Shown: in pieces, positions 38,583-48,599 of the stretch
Position numbering within the stretch: position 1 is the first letter of the stretch
Layout: each line of letters begins with the position of its first letter
From: Methanolinea sp.
Lineage (GTDB): Archaea > Halobacteriota > Methanomicrobia > Methanomicrobiales > Methanospirillaceae
Length of the DNA stretch: 64,000 nt
Reading direction: 5' to 3'
NCBI GenBank assembly: GCA_018263335.1
Contig: JADFCY010000001.1
Location: 106,139 to 170,138 of the forward strand
Program-made: the position numbers and the translations under genes
The notes under the pieces: generated by a model
The model's input: only the letters and a program-made list of their open reading frames with translations
Databases searched by the model: none
Told to the model about the DNA's origin: nothing

Positions 38583-38637
38583 CACCCCCCACCAGGGGGT
38601 GAATCCGAGAGGGACGATTATACCTTGGCCCCCCCCC
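38583..38637. repeat. Short hairpin and nine-C run upstream of polB
   Basis: CACCCCC at 38583-38589 and GGGGGTG at 38595-38601 can pair. A run of nine C follows at 38629-38637. Both are in the gap between the signal peptidase and DNA polymerase D genes. No function can be shown. Confidence 0.3.
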
Positions 38638-38671
38638 GAAAGATCAGGCACCGGTGGGGAAGAGTGAAAAT

Positions 38672-38679
38672 CCTATATC
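38672..38679 (+). promoter_or_regulatory. TATA box for the DP1 gene
   Basis: CTATATCC is 23-30 bases before the ATG at 38702, consistent with a leaderless transcript and with this ATG as the start. Confidence 0.5.
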
Positions 38680-38701
38680 CGGGCCCGTCGATATAGATCC
38701 A

Positions 38702-40099
38702 ATGCTCGATGCGGCCACCATTGTGCAGCGGTTTCTTGCGACCAAGATGCAGGTGCACCCAGAGGTGGTCCGCTATCTCTCCGAGAAGGATGACCCTGGC
38801 CTCATCGACCAGATCATCGCAAGCGTTCCTGGTGATACCATCGTTGTGTCCGTGCAGCACATCCCCGGCCTTCACCAGGACCGTGACGGTGCCAGGTTCC
38901 TCACCGACCCTTCATGCGAGGTGATACGGGGGGCGGCGGGGACCACAAAGAGCATCTCGCACATCACGGATTACTGCCATTATTTCCGCGACAGGTACCA
39001 GCGGCTTGGAGAATGCATCCGGCCGAGGGCTTCACCCATGCCCATCGAGGCGCTCAAGAAAGGCTCCCGGTACCGCCAGGAGGCCTGCTCCATCATGGGT
39101 CTCGTGATGGAGTCCAAGACGACCACAAACGGGCACCGCATCGTGGAGATCGAGGACTCGTCCGCGTCGATCTCCGTCCTGTTTCACAAAGAGCGCCCGC
39201 AGTTCCAGGAAGCTGAGACCCTGGTCCCCGACGAAGTCGTGGGGGTGAGGGGAACGCTGTCGGGCGACGGCCGTCTCTTCTTTGCCGAACAGCTCTTCAG
39301 GCCGGATATCCCGCTCACCCACGCTCCCTTCAGGAGTGAGACCCCGGGGTCTGCGGTGCTGATATCCGACGTCCATGTCGGAAGTGACACATTCCTCGAA
39401 GATGCATGGAGCCGCTTCGCGGACTGGCTCTCCGACTCGGACGCCTCCTACCTCCTCATCGCAGGGGACCTCGTGGACGGGATTGGTGTCTACCCCAACC
39501 AGGAGCAGGAGCTGACCATCACCAATATCTACGAGCAGTATGAGGTCTTCGGATCGATGCTCCGGGACCTCCCCTCCCGCATGAAGATTGTCATCTCCCC
39601 GGGCAACCACGACGTGGTCAGGGCAGCGGAGCCCCAGCCCGCCATACCCCCCGAGTTTACCGCGAATTTTCCTTCAAACTGCGTCATGGTGGAGAACCCC
39701 GCGCTCGTCAGCCTTCAGGGGGTGAGGGTGCAGATGTACCATGGCCGATCAATCGATGATTTCATCAGCCTCATCCCCGGCGCTTCTTACGAGAATGCCG
39801 CGCCCATGATGACGGGGATGCTGCAGAGGCGGCACCTTGCCCCCACGTACGGAAAAAGGACGCCGATCGCGGCAGGAAGAGAGGACTCCCTCATCATCGA
39901 CCCCATTCCCGAGGTGTTGCACACCGGCCACGTCCATATCATGGGGGTCACCGATTACCGCGGAGTGCTGTGTATAAACTCCGGCACGTGGCAGGGCCAG
40001 ACCTCATTCCAGAAGCAGATGAATATCACGCCCACCCCGGGGCGGGCAGTTCTTCTCGACCTCCAGACCCTCTCCACGCGGGTACTTGACTTTACCTGA
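38702..40099 (+). CDS. polB: DNA polymerase D small (exonuclease) subunit DP1
   Basis: 465 residues from the ATG at 38702. The N-terminal 150 residues hold the protein-binding helices, residues about 165-215 an OB fold, and the rest a calcineurin-like phosphoesterase with complete metal motifs: SDVHVG, AGDLVDG, PGNHD and HTGHVH. In archaea DP1 is the 3'-5' proofreading subunit of polymerase D, the replicative enzyme of Euryarchaeota. The large subunit DP2 is not in this window. Confidence 0.93.
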   Translation: MLDAATIVQRFLATKMQVHPEVVRYLSEKDDPGLIDQIIASVPGDTIVVSVQHIPGLHQDRDGARFLTDPSCEVIRGAAGTTKSISHITDYCHYFRDRYQRLGECIRPRASPMPIEALKKGSRYRQEACSIMGLVMESKTTTNGHRIVEIEDSSASISVLFHKERPQFQEAETLVPDEVVGVRGTLSGDGRLFFAEQLFRPDIPLTHAPFRSETPGSAVLISDVHVGSDTFLEDAWSRFADWLSDSDASYLLIAGDLVDGIGVYPNQEQELTITNIYEQYEVFGSMLRDLPSRMKIVISPGNHDVVRAAEPQPAIPPEFTANFPSNCVMVENPALVSLQGVRVQMYHGRSIDDFISLIPGASYENAAPMMTGMLQRRHLAPTYGKRTPIAAGREDSLIIDPIPEVLHTGHVHIMGVTDYRGVLCINSGTWQGQTSFQKQMNITPTPGRAVLLDLQTLSTRVLDFT

Positions 40100-40242
40100 C
40101 GCGTGGCTCCATCGCTCCCTGTTGCATTTCCCAAATCATCTCGTCCTCCGCCGTCCTTTCTCTTATCACGCGATTTTCAGCCATCGAACAGGCTGGTCTT
40201 CTCCCCTTCCCGCAGAATCCATCCTCAACTGCTTTCATGTAG

Positions 40243-40251
40243 TTTTTTATG
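40243..40251 (+). promoter_or_regulatory. Likely TATA box for the pyrophosphatase gene
   Basis: TTTTTTATG lies about 80 bases before the ATG at 40327, so this gene would have a leader near 50 bases with a GGAGG ribosome site ten bases before its ATG, unlike the many leaderless genes here. Confidence 0.4.
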
Positions 40252-40326
40252 TACCAGGGTCGATTCATCTGAGATAATCATCTGGTATGCGTGGAGAATC
40301 GGACATTCTCCGGAGGTTTTGTAAGT

Positions 40327-42357
40327 ATGGATATGTTCTTCATTGTTCCCGTCTGTGCCCTTCTGGGCCTGGTCTTTGCCGGGTACTCCTTCATGCTCAT
40401 GAAGCGGGAGGGCACAGGGACTGAACTGATGCAGAAGATTGCGAACGCTATCCGGTTGGGGTCAATGGTGTATCTCAAAAGCCAGTACAAGGCAATCGCA
40501 GTCGTTGTTGTAATAATCGCCGTCGTGCTCTTCCTTGCACCGGGAATCCACCCCCTCACGTCGGTTGCATTCCTTGTAGGTGCGGTCCTCTCCGCACTTG
40601 CCGGCTATGTGGGTATGACCGCCGCCACCATGGCCAACGTGCGGACCACCAATGCGGCGCGGGAAGGAATGGCGAGGGCGTTCAAAGTCTCATTCTCTTC
40701 GGGAATGGTCATGGGGCTGCTCGTCGTCGGCCTGGGCCTGCTCGGCCTCTCGACACTCTTTTTGGCGCTCAACACCCTCACCAATCTCGGGCTTCCGGAG
40801 ATAATCAGCGTCCTCTCCGGGTTCTCCCTCGGTGCAAGTTCGATTGCCCTATTTGCCCGTGTCGGGGGCGGTATCTTTACCAAGGCTGCCGATGTGGGAG
40901 CCGACCTGGTCGGCAAAGTTGAGGCGGGAATCCCCGAGGACGACCCGCGGAACCCGGCAGTCATCGCCGACAATGTTGGCGACAACGTGGGCGATATCGC
41001 AGGGATGGGTGCCGACCTTTACGAGTCTTACGTCGGCTCAATCGTTGCCACCATGCTGATGGGAGTCTCTCTTGTCGCGACCACCCAGTTCATGGGGATC
41101 GCGCCTCTGAACCTGGTCCTCCTGCCCATGTTCATCGCGGGCCTTGGGATTGTCGCCTCCATCATCGGGAGCTTCTTTGTCCGGACATCAAAGAACGAGA
41201 GCAGCGCCATCCACAAGGCCTTCAACACCGGGACATTTGTGAGCCTCATCCTCACCGTGATCGCCGCCTATGCGATGGTCACCATGATCCTTGGTCCCCA
41301 GTATATCGGGGTCTTTGTGGCAACCATCGCCGGTCTCGTCGCAGGGTTCCTCATCGGGCTTATCACTGAGTATTACACCTCCTACGAGCGCCCGCCGACC
41401 CAGAAGATCGCAAATGCGTCGGAGACTGGAGCGGCAACCAACATCATCACAGGGCTCGCAATCGGGTTCGAGAGTACGGTCTTTCCCGTCATCATCATCG
41501 TCGCAGCAATCCTCATCGCCGCCCAGCAGGCCGGCCTCTACGGCGTGGCAATAGCGGGTGTGGGGATGCTCGCAACGCTCGGCATCACTCTCTCTGTCGA
41601 TGCCTACGGGCCGGTCGCAGACAACGCCGGCGGCATCGCCGAGATGTCCCACCAGCCTAAAGAGGTCCGCGGCATTACCGATACCCTTGATGCGGTGGGG
41701 AACACCACCGCCGCCATCGGCAAGGGCTTTGCGATCGGCGGAGCTGCGCTGACTGCCCTCGGCCTCTTCGTGGCCTATACCCAGGCAGTGAACATGGAGA
41801 TCGTGAACATGCTTGAGCCGGTCGTCTTCGTCGGTGTCCTCATCGGCGCGATGCTGCCGTTCCTCTTCTGCTCCTTCACGATGACTGCGGTAGGAAAGGC
41901 GGCAGGGTATATCGTCCAGGAGGTCCGGCGCCAGTTCAAGGAGATCCCGGGCCTCATGGAAGGCAAGACAGACCCGGATTACGGCGCCTGTATCACCATC
42001 TCCACGAACGCAGCCCTCAGGCAGATGATTGCTCCCGGCGTGCTCGCGATTGCCGCACCCCTTGTGGTCGGGCTCATCCTTGGCACCCATGCCCTGGCCG
42101 GCCTCCTGATGGGTTCAATCTCCGCAGGGTTCATTGTCGCCGTGATGATGGCAAACACCGGTGGAGCCTGGGACAATGCAAAGAAGTATATCGAGCAGGG
42201 GCATCTGGGCGGAAAAGGTTCGGCTGCCCACAAAGCCGCGGTCACCGGCGACACTGTCGGGGACCCCTTCAAGGACACTGCGGGACCGGCCCTCAACATC
42301 CTCCTCAAACTGATGGCCATCGTCTCCGTCGTCTTTGCGCCGATGTTCCTTGTCTAA
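40327..42357 (+). CDS. hppA: Membrane-bound ion-translocating pyrophosphatase
   Basis: 676 residues from the ATG at 40327, with GGAGG ten bases before; the frame extends upstream to a GTG. About 16 membrane helices. Conserved acid motifs [20 protein letters not shown] are present. The sequence [10 protein letters not shown] has Ala where K+-independent enzymes have Lys, so it is the K+-dependent type. It hydrolyses pyrophosphate and pumps H+ or Na+. A T-tract terminator follows. Confidence 0.95.
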   Translation: MDMFFIVPVCALLGLVFAGYSFMLMKREGTGTELMQKIANAIRLGSMVYLKSQYKAIAVVVVIIAVVLFLAPGIHPLTSVAFLVGAVLSALAGYVGMTAATMANVRTTNAAREGMARAFKVSFSSGMVMGLLVVGLGLLGLSTLFLALNTLTNLGLPEIISVLSGFSLGASSIALFARVGGGIFTKAADVGADLVGKVEAGIPEDDPRNPAVIADNVGDNVGDIAGMGADLYESYVGSIVATMLMGVSLVATTQFMGIAPLNLVLLPMFIAGLGIVASIIGSFFVRTSKNESSAIHKAFNTGTFVSLILTVIAAYAMVTMILGPQYIGVFVATIAGLVAGFLIGLITEYYTSYERPPTQKIANASETGAATNIITGLAIGFESTVFPVIIIVAAILIAAQQAGLYGVAIAGVGMLATLGITLSVDAYGPVADNAGGIAEMSHQPKEVRGITDTLDAVGNTTAAIGKGFAIGGAALTALGLFVAYTQAVNMEIVNMLEPVVFVGVLIGAMLPFLFCSFTMTAVGKAAGYIVQEVRRQFKEIPGLMEGKTDPDYGACITISTNAALRQMIAPGVLAIAAPLVVGLILGTHALAGLLMGSISAGFIVAVMMANTGGAWDNAKKYIEQGHLGGKGSAAHKAAVTGDTVGDPFKDTAGPALNILLKLMAIVSVVFAPMFLV

Positions 42358-42828
42358 TCTTTTTTTTTCGAGTCCCTGTTCTCTAAACGTCACAGGAAAA
42401 CCTTTTCCCAAAACGAGCGGATATCAGGAAGGAACTTCAATCCAGTCACTCTCTCTCAAGCCACGCCCGGAGGACTCCATCAAACACAGGCACTTCCCTG
42501 ACTGGTACCGGTACGAAATTATTCCCTGGAGAGCGAAGAACTATGCAGGTAGTTCGTTCCACAACCTTATTGGAAATATGGGCCTCTCCTGCAATTCTTC
42601 AAAAATTCCTCATTTCGATGCCCGGGCGACATTTTCAGAGCAGTTCCACTATTGGTAGTACAAGAATGATTCCCCAGCCATTCTGATGGTCAAGGGAATG
42701 GCTGATATGAGACCGCGCGAATTCTCGAAGAGATGAGACACCCCCGTTCTCGCATTTCCGCATGAACAGGCGAAGGGGCCAAAAAAAGAGCCTGAATGCA
42801 GAACAGGATGCGATTCATGTATCAGGTG
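42358..42828. other. Gene-free stretch, 471 bases, after hppA
   Basis: A T-tract (42360-42368) terminates hppA. The rest, between hppA and the pdxT stop, holds no recognisable gene, RNA or repeat; the open frame 42335-42658 has no family-like sequence. There is one inverted repeat at 42707-42724 of weak quality. Confidence 0.4.
42360..42368 (+). terminator. T-tract terminator after hppA
   Basis: Nine T in a row directly after the stop codon. Oligo-T is the core archaeal termination signal. Confidence 0.6.
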
Positions 42829-43425
42829 TTATCCCGGCTTCTGGATCCCGATCCTCTCTAAAAACATCCTCTGGAGCCTCAAGTCTGTCCCCAGTTCAGG
42901 ATGGAACGCGAGGGCCATGTGAGGGCCCTTTCGTACCGCGACGATACCGGCATCAATGCGGGCCAGCACTTCGACCCTATCACCGGCGCGAGTGGCCACC
43001 GGCGCCCTGATAAAATATGCATGGTAAGGCGAATCAAGACCCGTGACAGAGATGTCAGCCTCGAATGACTCTTTCTGCCGCCCGAATGCGTTCCTCTTGA
43101 CGGTGATATCAAGGAGCCCGAGTGTCCTGACCCGGGGGTCATCGACACGGCTGGCCATCAGCACCATGCCTGCACAGGTCCCAAAGATTCCGCCCTTGAA
43201 CTGGAGAAGCGGTTCGTATAACCCGTTCTTCTGTATCAGCCGGGAGATGGTGGTCGACTCCCCTCCGGGGATCGCAAGGGCTGAGAGCCCGGTGAGGTCA
43301 TCCGGGTGCCTGACCGGGATCACCAGATCTCCTTCTTCTCCAACCTGCCCGAGCGCCGCACGAAAACCGCGGATGTGCTCGCTCACATCGCCCTGGAGCG
43401 CCAGGACTCCGAGTCTAACGCCCAC
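42829..43425 (-). CDS. pdxT: PdxT, glutaminase subunit of PLP synthase
   Basis: 198 residues. Class I amidotransferase: PGGES (near 53), nucleophile C84 in GTCAGM, and HPE at the end (AFHPELG). It feeds ammonia from glutamine to PdxS for pyridoxal phosphate. Start overlaps the pdxS stop by 11 bases. Confidence 0.95.
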   Translation of the reverse strand: MGVRLGVLALQGDVSEHIRGFRAALGQVGEEGDLVIPVRHPDDLTGLSALAIPGGESTTISRLIQKNGLYEPLLQFKGGIFGTCAGMVLMASRVDDPRVRTLGLLDITVKRNAFGRQKESFEADISVTGLDSPYHAYFIRAPVATRAGDRVEVLARIDAGIVAVRKGPHMALAFHPELGTDLRLQRMFLERIGIQKPG

Positions 43426-44311
43426 GGTACTGGAGCACCTCGTCCTCGCGCAGGGTATGGACGTCGATCCCCTTCATCGCCTGCCCGAGCCCCTTGCTCA
43501 CCTCGGCGATCACGCGAGGGTCGTCGAAGTGGTTGACCGCCTCCACAATCGCCCTTGCCATCCTCTCGGGATCGCCCGAGTGGAAGATGCCGGATCCCAC
43601 GAAGACGCCGTCTGCCCCCATCTGCATCATCAGGGCCGCATCAGACGGCGTCGCGATCCCCCCGGCCGAGAAGTTTACGACCGGGAGCCGGCCCATCTTC
43701 ACGGTCTCAAGGAGCAGCTCGGATGGCGCCTCGAGCTCGCGGGCACGTGCGACAATCTCCTGGGGACTCTTCCCCTGAAGTGCGCGGATCTCCCCCATGA
43801 TGTTTCTCATGTGGCGGACCGCCTCCACCACGTTCCCCGTCCCTGCCTCACCCTTGGTACGGATCATTGCGGCTCCCTCGTGGATGCGACGGAGTGCCTC
43901 TCCCAGGTCGCGTGCACCGCATACAAACGGGACCTTGAAGGATGTCTTGTCGATGTGGAACTGCTCGTCGGCAGGAGTCAGCACCTCGCTCTCGTCGATC
44001 ATATCCACGCCGAGTGACTCGAGGACCTGGGCCTCCACGATGTGCCCGATGCGGACCTTGCCCATCACCGGGATGGAGACTGCATCCATTATCTCCACAA
44101 TGATGGCCGGGTCTGCCATTCGGGCAACCCCGCCGGCCTTCCGGATGTCGGCTGGGACCCGCTCCAGGGCCATCACTGCGACGGCACCGGCCTCCTCGGC
44201 GATTGCCGCCTGCTTCGCGTTGACCACATCCATGATCACCCCTCCCTTCTGCATGGATGCAAACCCCCGCTTCAGGAGCTCGGTGCCAAATCTCAGTTCC
44301 TCGAGTTTCAT
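43415..44311 (-). CDS. pdxS: PdxS, PLP synthase
   Basis: 298 residues, the normal length. TIM-barrel with the catalytic lysines in [12 protein letters not shown] and [21 protein letters not shown] (parts) and the glycine loop [17 protein letters not shown]. It makes PLP from ribose 5-phosphate, glyceraldehyde 3-phosphate and ammonia. Directly before pdxT and four bases after cbiB. Confidence 0.96.
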   Translation of the reverse strand: MKLEELRFGTELLKRGFASMQKGGVIMDVVNAKQAAIAEEAGAVAVMALERVPADIRKAGGVARMADPAIIVEIMDAVSIPVMGKVRIGHIVEAQVLESLGVDMIDESEVLTPADEQFHIDKTSFKVPFVCGARDLGEALRRIHEGAAMIRTKGEAGTGNVVEAVRHMRNIMGEIRALQGKSPQEIVARARELEAPSELLLETVKMGRLPVVNFSAGGIATPSDAALMMQMGADGVFVGSGIFHSGDPERMARAIVEAVNHFDDPRVIAEVSKGLGQAMKGIDVHTLREDEVLQYRGR

Positions 44312-44315
44312 ATGC

Positions 44316-45236
44316 TTATATAATTGTGACGAGCAGGGCCAAAAATATTAGTACCATCAGCAGCAGGGTGACAATCAGCGTGCATGCACGCGCTGCCGAG
44401 AGGATGTCTGCTCCGGCTTCCGCGAGGGTCCGGTCCCCTGGGCCTATGGAGTAGACACCAGGCTTCTCGAACCTGGTGCCTGTCCCTCCGGCCATCACTG
44501 CCATGGGAAGACCCCCGTTGCACCCCGGCCGCGCTCTCCCGTCCCTTTGCAGGCACTCCCGCGCAGGGCCAAAGCGCCCACGGGCAGCAAAGTAGAGGAG
44601 GAGTACTGCGGCAGTAAGCCGTGCCGGCAGGTAATTCAGGGCGTCATCTGCCCTTGCAGAGAACCACCCGAGTCGCTCCCTCTCGTCTCGGTACCCGAGC
44701 ATCGCATCCATCGTGTTCGCCGCCCGAAACACTGCGGCGCCGGGAAGACCAAAGACCGTGTAATAGCAGAGGGGAGAGACGATGCTGTCGACAAGATTCT
44801 CCGAGACTGACTCGTACGCGGCGGAGAGCACCTGCTCCCGGGAGAGTCCCGAGGAATCCCTGCTGACGAGGTTCTTCACCTCCAACCTGCCATCGTCAAG
44901 GCCTGCTCCAAGCGCACGCTCCACACTGAGGGCATGCTCCTCGAGCGACCGCCATGCAAGGCACGATTTCAGGAGTACCGGGCCTGCAACCAGGATCACG
45001 AACCATGGGAGGAAGTGTTCGGCCAGGATGAATGGTATGGAGAAGAGGATGACCGTTGCTATCCACATCGCCGCTCCCACTGTCCGTTGGAGAGCCACGG
45101 GATAGCGATCGGGCCTCCCCCACAAAGAGATGAACGAGCCGAGGAGTGCGACAGGGTGGAGCCTGCTGTGGGGATCGCCCGCAATACGGTCGACGAGGAG
45201 AGCAAGCGGCATCACAAGGGGTCGGATCCAGAACAT
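44316..45236 (-). CDS. cbiB: Adenosylcobinamide-phosphate synthase CbiB/CobD
   Basis: 306 residues, integral membrane, with four to five helices. Typical N-terminus [19 protein letters not shown] and the later [20 protein letters not shown] and [23 protein letters not shown] (shortened: [17 protein letters not shown]). It attaches aminopropanol phosphate to cobyrate in the cobamide pathway. First gene of a cbiB-pdxS-pdxT operon; PLP and cobamide genes share a transcript. Confidence 0.92.
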   Translation of the reverse strand: MFWIRPLVMPLALLVDRIAGDPHSRLHPVALLGSFISLWGRPDRYPVALQRTVGAAMWIATVILFSIPFILAEHFLPWFVILVAGPVLLKSCLAWRSLEEHALSVERALGAGLDDGRLEVKNLVSRDSSGLSREQVLSAAYESVSENLVDSIVSPLCYYTVFGLPGAAVFRAANTMDAMLGYRDERERLGWFSARADDALNYLPARLTAAVLLLYFAARGRFGPARECLQRDGRARPGCNGGLPMAVMAGGTGTRFEKPGVYSIGPGDRTLAEAGADILSAARACTLIVTLLLMVLIFLALLVTII

Positions 45237-45461
45237 GCGCAGGTCAATCCGGGAGAGAATCTGTTCAGGATCTCACGCTGAGAACAGAAGAACTATTCGA
45301 AGACCCCCAGGTTCACTCATTGGAGCAATGAATCCCGCGGGGTGACTGCGGATAGATGGTCTCTTTCCAAGTGTGAAGCCGATTTCACGGCACTGTGCCG
45401 GAAAAAGGGTATGATATTTGAGTTGCCGACCTGCCCGGTTGCATCGGACCGGGGTGATCGA

Positions 45462-45644
45462 TCACTCCTGAGGAGCCCGTGGAAGGAGATCCGGGATCCC
45501 GTCCTCAATGGGGTACTCAACCCTGCAGGCTGCGCAAAAGAGCCCTCCTTTGAGGATCTCCACCTCGTTCTCCTCATTCACCCGGAGCTCGAGATCCCCC
45601 TTGCAGACCGGGCAGCAGAGGATGGGGAGGAGGCTTCGCTTCAT
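45462..45644 (-). CDS. Trm112-family zinc-binding protein
   Basis: 60 residues with LLPILCCPVCKGDL and CAACRVEYPIEDGIPDLLP: two CxxC pairs, the Trm112 zinc-ribbon form. Trm112 is the activator of several methyltransferases in eukaryotes and archaea; the partner here is unknown. The ATG overlaps the purA stop by four bases, so it is expressed with purA. Confidence 0.9.
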   Translation of the reverse strand: MKRSLLPILCCPVCKGDLELRVNEENEVEILKGGLFCAACRVEYPIEDGIPDLLPRAPQE

Positions 45645-46651
45645 CGCTCGCCCCTGATATCGATGATGTTTGAGACATCAGGCCCGGTTGAGATGAGGGT
45701 GATGGGGCAGCCAATGTCCTTTTCTGCGTGGTCCAGGAAATCGAGGGCTTTCTTTGTGAGCTGGTCGTACCTGGTGAGGCCAAAACAAGCCTTGTCTACG
45801 CGATCAATGCCAGTGATGGCTGCCTGGGTGCACCCGTTGATCATGGCAGAGTAGCGGGCCATTGCTCCGTCCCACTGGCCGATGCGCCGCTGTCGATGCG
45901 TCACGGTCCCGAACTCCTGAATGCCCATGCGATCCGAGACATCCCTCGCCATCTCAGTTGAGAAGGGGCCTTCCCCCACACGGGTAGGGTATGCCTTGAA
46001 GACGACGACGACGTCATCGATCCTCGTCGGTCCCACACCGTTGTCTGCAGCGATTTGCGAAGCGGAGGTGTCCTTGCTTGTCACGTACGGATACGTCCCA
46101 TAGTAGAGTGATATTCCAAACCCCTGCGTCCCTTCCAAAATCACGTTCTCTCCCCTGTCAAGGGCGGAATTTATCTCCCGGGGGACATCGGTGATATATC
46201 TGTGGAGTTCAGGCACGTCCTTTGCCTGCCGGGCCACCCTCATCACCCGGTCGGCATTGGCAGGGCCGCACCCGCTCCCGGTGCTCCCGATGGTCTTGGC
46301 GAGGTGGTCGCTCTGCTTGTCCCGCTGGATATGGGCCTCCTCGATCACGGTGCACCGCCCGTCCACGAAAATCCTGTCGCCCACCCCAAGAACCTCCACC
46401 TCATGCGCAAGGACCCTGGGGTCAACGAGGACACCTGTGCCTATCATCAGGCGGGCACGCGGGTAGACAAACCCTGACGGGACCATGCGCACCCCGTACT
46501 CTTTCTCCCCCATCTTCACTGTATGGCCGGCATTCGGACCCACACCTCCACGGGAGATGATGGTGGGGTGGTCCTGGTGGGCGATGTGGGCAACGATCTT
46601 GCCCTTCCCTTCATCGCCAAAAAATCCGCCGACGATTATGGTGCAGGTCAT
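45641..46651 (-). CDS. purA: Adenylosuccinate synthetase, short archaeal form
   Basis: 336 residues, the short archaeal length (bacterial about 430). N-terminal GGFFGDEGKGKI and the P-loop-like region, GPNAGHTVKMGEKEYGVR, ILEGTQGFGISLYYGTYPYVTS (shortened: EGTQGFGISLYYGTYP), FKAYPTRVGEGPF. It joins IMP and aspartate with GTP. A TATA-like TTTTATCC precedes it near 46684-46693. Confidence 0.93.
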   Translation of the reverse strand: MTCTIIVGGFFGDEGKGKIVAHIAHQDHPTIISRGGVGPNAGHTVKMGEKEYGVRMVPSGFVYPRARLMIGTGVLVDPRVLAHEVEVLGVGDRIFVDGRCTVIEEAHIQRDKQSDHLAKTIGSTGSGCGPANADRVMRVARQAKDVPELHRYITDVPREINSALDRGENVILEGTQGFGISLYYGTYPYVTSKDTSASQIAADNGVGPTRIDDVVVVFKAYPTRVGEGPFSTEMARDVSDRMGIQEFGTVTHRQRRIGQWDGAMARYSAMINGCTQAAITGIDRVDKACFGLTRYDQLTKKALDFLDHAEKDIGCPITLISTGPDVSNIIDIRGER

Positions 46652-46930
46652 GGTACAACCATATACTATAGGTCCGGGATGCGGATAAAAGTATATCGGG
46701 TGGCCTTTGACAGGGGATTCTGTTCACGATACGTGGTGATTTGCCCCGATCAATCCTGATGGAGACCCGAGCGTGTCTCGCTTCACGTGGAACCCACTGT
46801 GATGAGGAAGGTCCCTTGAGCACTTTCCCGGCAGGTGAGGTTTTTGGAACAATGAACAAGGGCCCCGCACGAAGGTGTGCTCCTCCCGCCAATTGGAGTC
46901 CATGTTAAGAGGGGGGGCGCCCTTCTCCCT

Positions 46931-48091
46931 TCACTTCAGGCGCCGGATGAACGCTTCCATCCTGCGGACAGCTTCATTGAGGTCCTTTCTTGATACGGCG
47001 TATGCGCAACGGAGGTGGCCGGCTCCACCCTGTCCAAAGACGCTTCCAGGCACCACGGCCACGTGCTCCTCCTTGAGGAGTTGTTCCGCAAATTCGTAGT
47101 CCGAAAGTCCTGTCTTTTCCACCGAAGGAAATGCATAAAATGCACCTTCAGGAAGGTGGCAGGGGAGACCGATTCGGTTGAGGCTCTCCACAAAGAGGTT
47201 TCGCCTGACCCGGTACTCACTGACCATGCGGTTCTTCTCCTCCTCTCCCCTCCGTATCCCTTCAAGCGCGGCAACCTGCCCCATGACGGGAGCGCAGAGC
47301 ATGACGTACTGGTGTATCTTCAGGGCTGCATCGCAGATCTCTTTTGGCGCGCAGAGGTACCCGATCCGCCACCCCGTCATCGCGTAGGCTTTTGAGAACC
47401 CGTTCAGGGTGATCGTGCGGGCCGCAAGGTCCCCTACCGTCGCGGACGCCACATGGGACCCCTCGTACGTGAGTTCTGCGTACACCTCGTCGCTGATCAG
47501 GACAAGGTCGTGGTCGCAGACGATATCCGCAACTGCCTGCAGATCTTTCTTCCGCATCACCGCACCGGTGGGATTGTTGGGGAAGTTGATGATCAGGGCC
47601 TTGCTTTTCCCGGTCATCCGCTCCATGAGGATATCGGCGTTCAGGCGGAACTGATCCTTCCCTACGCAGGGGACGGGGACCGGCACACCACCGGCAAGGG
47701 TCACGCACGGCGAGTAGGAGACGTAGCAGGGCTCTGCCACCAGCACCTCGTCTCCAGGATCGACCACCGCGCGGATGGCAATATCCAGCCCCTCCGAGAC
47801 CCCGGTAGTGATGATCATCTCCTCGTCCGGGTGATAGGAGAGGTGATAGTGATCGCGGAGATAGCGGGACAGGGCTTCACGGAGTGTCTGGAGCCCGCGG
47901 TTGGAGGTGTAGGATGTTCCTCCCTGCTCTATTGAGTAGATGCTGGCCTCGCAGATGTTCCATGGCGTCGAGAAATCGGGCTCTCCCACGCCGAGGGAGA
48001 TCACCTCTTCCATCGTGAGCGCCAGGTCAAAGAATTTTCGAATCCCGGAAGGGGGTATCTCCCGGCCTCTCTTCGAGATATAGTCTCTCAT
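46931..48091 (-). CDS. Class I PLP aminotransferase, subgroup I-gamma
   Basis: 386 residues. PLP lysine in LNGFSKAYAMTGWRIGY, NFPNNPTGA. It resembles 22771-23904 but is a distinct paralogue. Possible substrates are aromatic amino acids, alanine or aspartate. It follows the Lrp gene by nine bases, which suggests regulation by that protein. Confidence 0.88.
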   Translation of the reverse strand: MRDYISKRGREIPPSGIRKFFDLALTMEEVISLGVGEPDFSTPWNICEASIYSIEQGGTSYTSNRGLQTLREALSRYLRDHYHLSYHPDEEMIITTGVSEGLDIAIRAVVDPGDEVLVAEPCYVSYSPCVTLAGGVPVPVPCVGKDQFRLNADILMERMTGKSKALIINFPNNPTGAVMRKKDLQAVADIVCDHDLVLISDEVYAELTYEGSHVASATVGDLAARTITLNGFSKAYAMTGWRIGYLCAPKEICDAALKIHQYVMLCAPVMGQVAALEGIRRGEEEKNRMVSEYRVRRNLFVESLNRIGLPCHLPEGAFYAFPSVEKTGLSDYEFAEQLLKEEHVAVVPGSVFGQGGAGHLRCAYAVSRKDLNEAVRRMEAFIRRLK

Positions 48092-48100
48092 CCGGGCCCC

Positions 48101-48592
48101 TCACAGGGAATAGGGTATCCGTTCGCTCCCTTCTTTCTCACAGAAGGTGCGACCGTGCTCCTTGTATGACTTCATGATGATGTGGGTGGCAGTCTCCCTT
48201 ATGCGGTCCATGGGCGCGATATACTCTGAGACAAAACGGGCCACCTCCTGCATGTTCTTCCCGGTAACGGTCAGCTGCAGGTCATAGGTCCCAGTGATCA
48301 GGCGCAGAGATCGGACCTGCCTGAACCTGGCAATCCGCTCTGCGATGCGGTCATATCCAAAGTCCCGCTCAGGATTGACCTTCAACTCGATGATAGCGGA
48401 CACTTCTCCATTGCCTGCCCGTTCCCAGTCGATCACGGCGGAGTAACTGCGGATTACCCCTGCACTCTCCATTGCTGCGATCCGTGCCTCGATCTCTTCG
48501 GGGGCGATCTCGGCCATCACGGCCATCTCGCGGGTGGTCAGGCGGCTGTTCTCCTCCAGAAGCTGGAGCAGAAGAAGGTCCTTTTCGTCCAT
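48101..48592 (-). CDS. Lrp/AsnC-family transcription regulator
   Basis: 163 residues from the ATG at 48592, seven bases after the orc1/cdc6 stop. Winged-helix N-terminus with LLQLLEENSRLTTREMAVMAEI then an RAM-type ligand-binding domain. It is likely a regulator of the adjacent aminotransferase or of amino acid metabolism. Confidence 0.87.
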   Translation of the reverse strand: MDEKDLLLLQLLEENSRLTTREMAVMAEIAPEEIEARIAAMESAGVIRSYSAVIDWERAGNGEVSAIIELKVNPERDFGYDRIAERIARFRQVRSLRLITGTYDLQLTVTGKNMQEVARFVSEYIAPMDRIRETATHIIMKSYKEHGRTFCEKEGSERIPYSL

Positions 48593-48599
48593 TATCTCT

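Noticed and set aside
42335..42658. 107-residue plus-strand ORF after hppA
   Set aside because: Begins inside hppA and has no recognisable family sequence.
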